Positions 4,612 to 5,444 of a stretch of DNA of 5,444 nucleotides are shown piece by piece. The position numbers were made by a program, and so were the translations under genes. How positions within the stretch are numbered: position 1 is the first letter of the stretch; the number at the start of each line of letters is the position of its first letter. The notes under the pieces were generated by a model, which ran no database searches, had not been told where the DNA came from, and worked only from the letters and a program-made list of their open reading frames with translations. The DNA is from an uncultured Clostridia bacterium (GTDB taxonomy: Bacteria; Bacillota; Clostridia; Christensenellales; Borkfalkiaceae): contig CANRAI010000072.1 in the NCBI GenBank assembly GCA_947628555.1, forward strand, positions 1 to 5,444, written 5' to 3'.

Positions 4612-5444
4612 ATGGATAATTCCGTTTATCAAAATCCTTTGGTAACCCGCTATGCAAGCAAGGAAATGGCACGCAACTTTTCCGATGAAAAGCGCTTTAA
4701 GCTTTGGAGAAAACTTTGGATTGCGCTTGCCGAATCGGAAATGGAGCTTGGGCTGAATATAACTGCCCGGCAAATCGACGAAATGAAAAAATACGCCGAG
4801 GACATAAACTTCGAGCTTGCGGAAAAATTCGAAAAGGAAGTCCGCCACGACGTAATGGCGCACGTTAAGGCATTCGGCTCGCAGGCAGTTTCGGCAATGC
4901 CGATAATCCATCTCGGGGCGACAAGCTGCTATGTCGATTGCAATTCGGAATTGATAATTGCGGCGGACGCGCTTAATATTATTAAGGCAAAACTTGTCAA
5001 TGTAATGGATAAGCTTGCAAATTTTGCATTGAAATATAAGGATTTACCAGCATTGGGCTTCACGCATCTTCAACCGGCGCAGCTTACGACCGTGGGCAAG
5101 CGCGCAACCTTGTGGCTTCAAGACTTGACAATGGACTATCATAACCTTGTAAACCTGCAAGATTCTTTTAAGCTCCGCGGAGTTAAGGGCACGACGGGAA
5201 CGCAGGCAAGCTTTATGGAGCTTTTCGGCGGCGATGAGGAAAAGGTGAAACTCCTTGAAAGAAAAGTGGTTGAAAAACTCGGCTATGAAAAGGTGTATGG
5301 CGTTACCGGTCAGACATATCCGAGGAAATTCGATTATAATATGCTTTGCGTGCTGTCGCAGATTGCGCAAAGCGCATATAAATTCTCAAACGATATAAGA
5401 ATTCTTCAAAATATGAAGGAAATAGAGGAGCCTTTTGAAAAATC
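4612..5444 (+). CDS. purB: Adenylosuccinate lyase, N-terminal part (3' truncated by window end)
   Basis: About 277 residues are visible of an expected 470-480. The enzyme removes fumarate from SAICAR and from adenylosuccinate, so it serves both IMP and AMP synthesis in the cytosol. The window track did not call it because the frame runs off the edge; I translated it by hand from ATG 4612, with GGAG ending 6 bases upstream. Landmarks: RYASKEM (13-19) for substrate binding, RHDVMAHV (78-85), HLGATSCYVDCN (100-111), FTHLQPAQLTTVGKRA (150-165) with the probable catalytic H152, and VKGTTGTQASF (191-201). The visible part ends at EIEEPFEK, just before the expected flexible signature loop (SSxMxYKRNP) with the catalytic serine. 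The sequence resembles the animal ADSL subgroup closely, as Clostridia PurB proteins do, more than the shorter Bacillus type. It is third in the operon, 15 bases after the cyclophilin stop. Confidence 0.96.
   Translation, partial: MDNSVYQNPLVTRYASKEMARNFSDEKRFKLWRKLWIALAESEMELGLNITARQIDEMKKYAEDINFELAEKFEKEVRHDVMAHVKAFGSQAVSAMPIIHLGATSCYVDCNSELIIAADALNIIKAKLVNVMDKLANFALKYKDLPALGFTHLQPAQLTTVGKRATLWLQDLTMDYHNLVNLQDSFKLRGVKGTTGTQASFMELFGGDEEKVKLLERKVVEKLGYEKVYGVTGQTYPRKFDYNMLCVLSQIAQSAYKFSNDIRILQNMKEIEEPFEK

Noticed and set aside
4300..4911. Minus-strand open frame of 203 codons across the cyclophilin-purB junction
   Set aside because: It is antisense to two well-supported genes and to their intergenic ribosome binding site; the product shows no recognisable motif.
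5044..5370. Minus-strand open frame of 108 codons near the right edge
   Set aside because: It is the reverse frame of the conserved purB region containing FTHLQPAQ and VKGTTGTQASF.

Overview
The window looks like an ordinary chromosomal stretch from a low-to-moderate GC member of the Firmicutes, most likely an uncultured Clostridia-type anaerobe. The pointers are AGGAGG-type Shine-Dalgarno sites before nearly every gene, TTGACA/TATAAT-like promoters with 17-bp spacers, a clostridial-looking GroEL and GroES, and an aluminium-resistance/methionine gamma-lyase family gene related to Bacillus YnbB. The taxon is an inference from remembered family members; no search was run.

Layout. Bases 1-461 (+) hold the C-terminal part of a PLP-dependent methionine gamma-lyase family protein. 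Its last codons form the perfect ribosome binding site of the next gene, 466-1395 (+), a two-domain protein with a PD-(D/E)XK/NucS-like N-terminus and a DUF5655 (COG3586) C-terminus. At 1462-1509 a GC-rich perfect palindrome flanked by A and T runs makes a shared bidirectional terminator between this gene and the convergent chaperonin operon. groEL (1528-3159, -) and groES (3186-3470, -) form a two-gene operon read leftwards from a sigma-A-like promoter at 3509-3537.

A 138-bp AT-rich divergent region (3471-3608) separates groES from a rightward operon: dCMP deaminase (3609-4061), cyclophilin-type peptidyl-prolyl isomerase (4072-4596) and adenylosuccinate lyase purB (from 4612, cut by the window end). 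A strong extended -10 promoter (3556-3584) drives this operon. An inverted repeat TTTTACC-N6-GGTAAAA lies across its -10 box.

Functional themes are protein folding (GroES, GroEL, cyclophilin) and nucleotide synthesis (dUMP supply through dCMP deaminase, two purine steps through PurB). I see no mobile element, CRISPR array, tRNA, rRNA or prophage. I do not see an undescribed multi-gene system. The points most worth a second look are the nuclease-like DUF5655 protein, the lack of a CIRCE operator before groESL, and the inverted repeat over the dCMP deaminase promoter.
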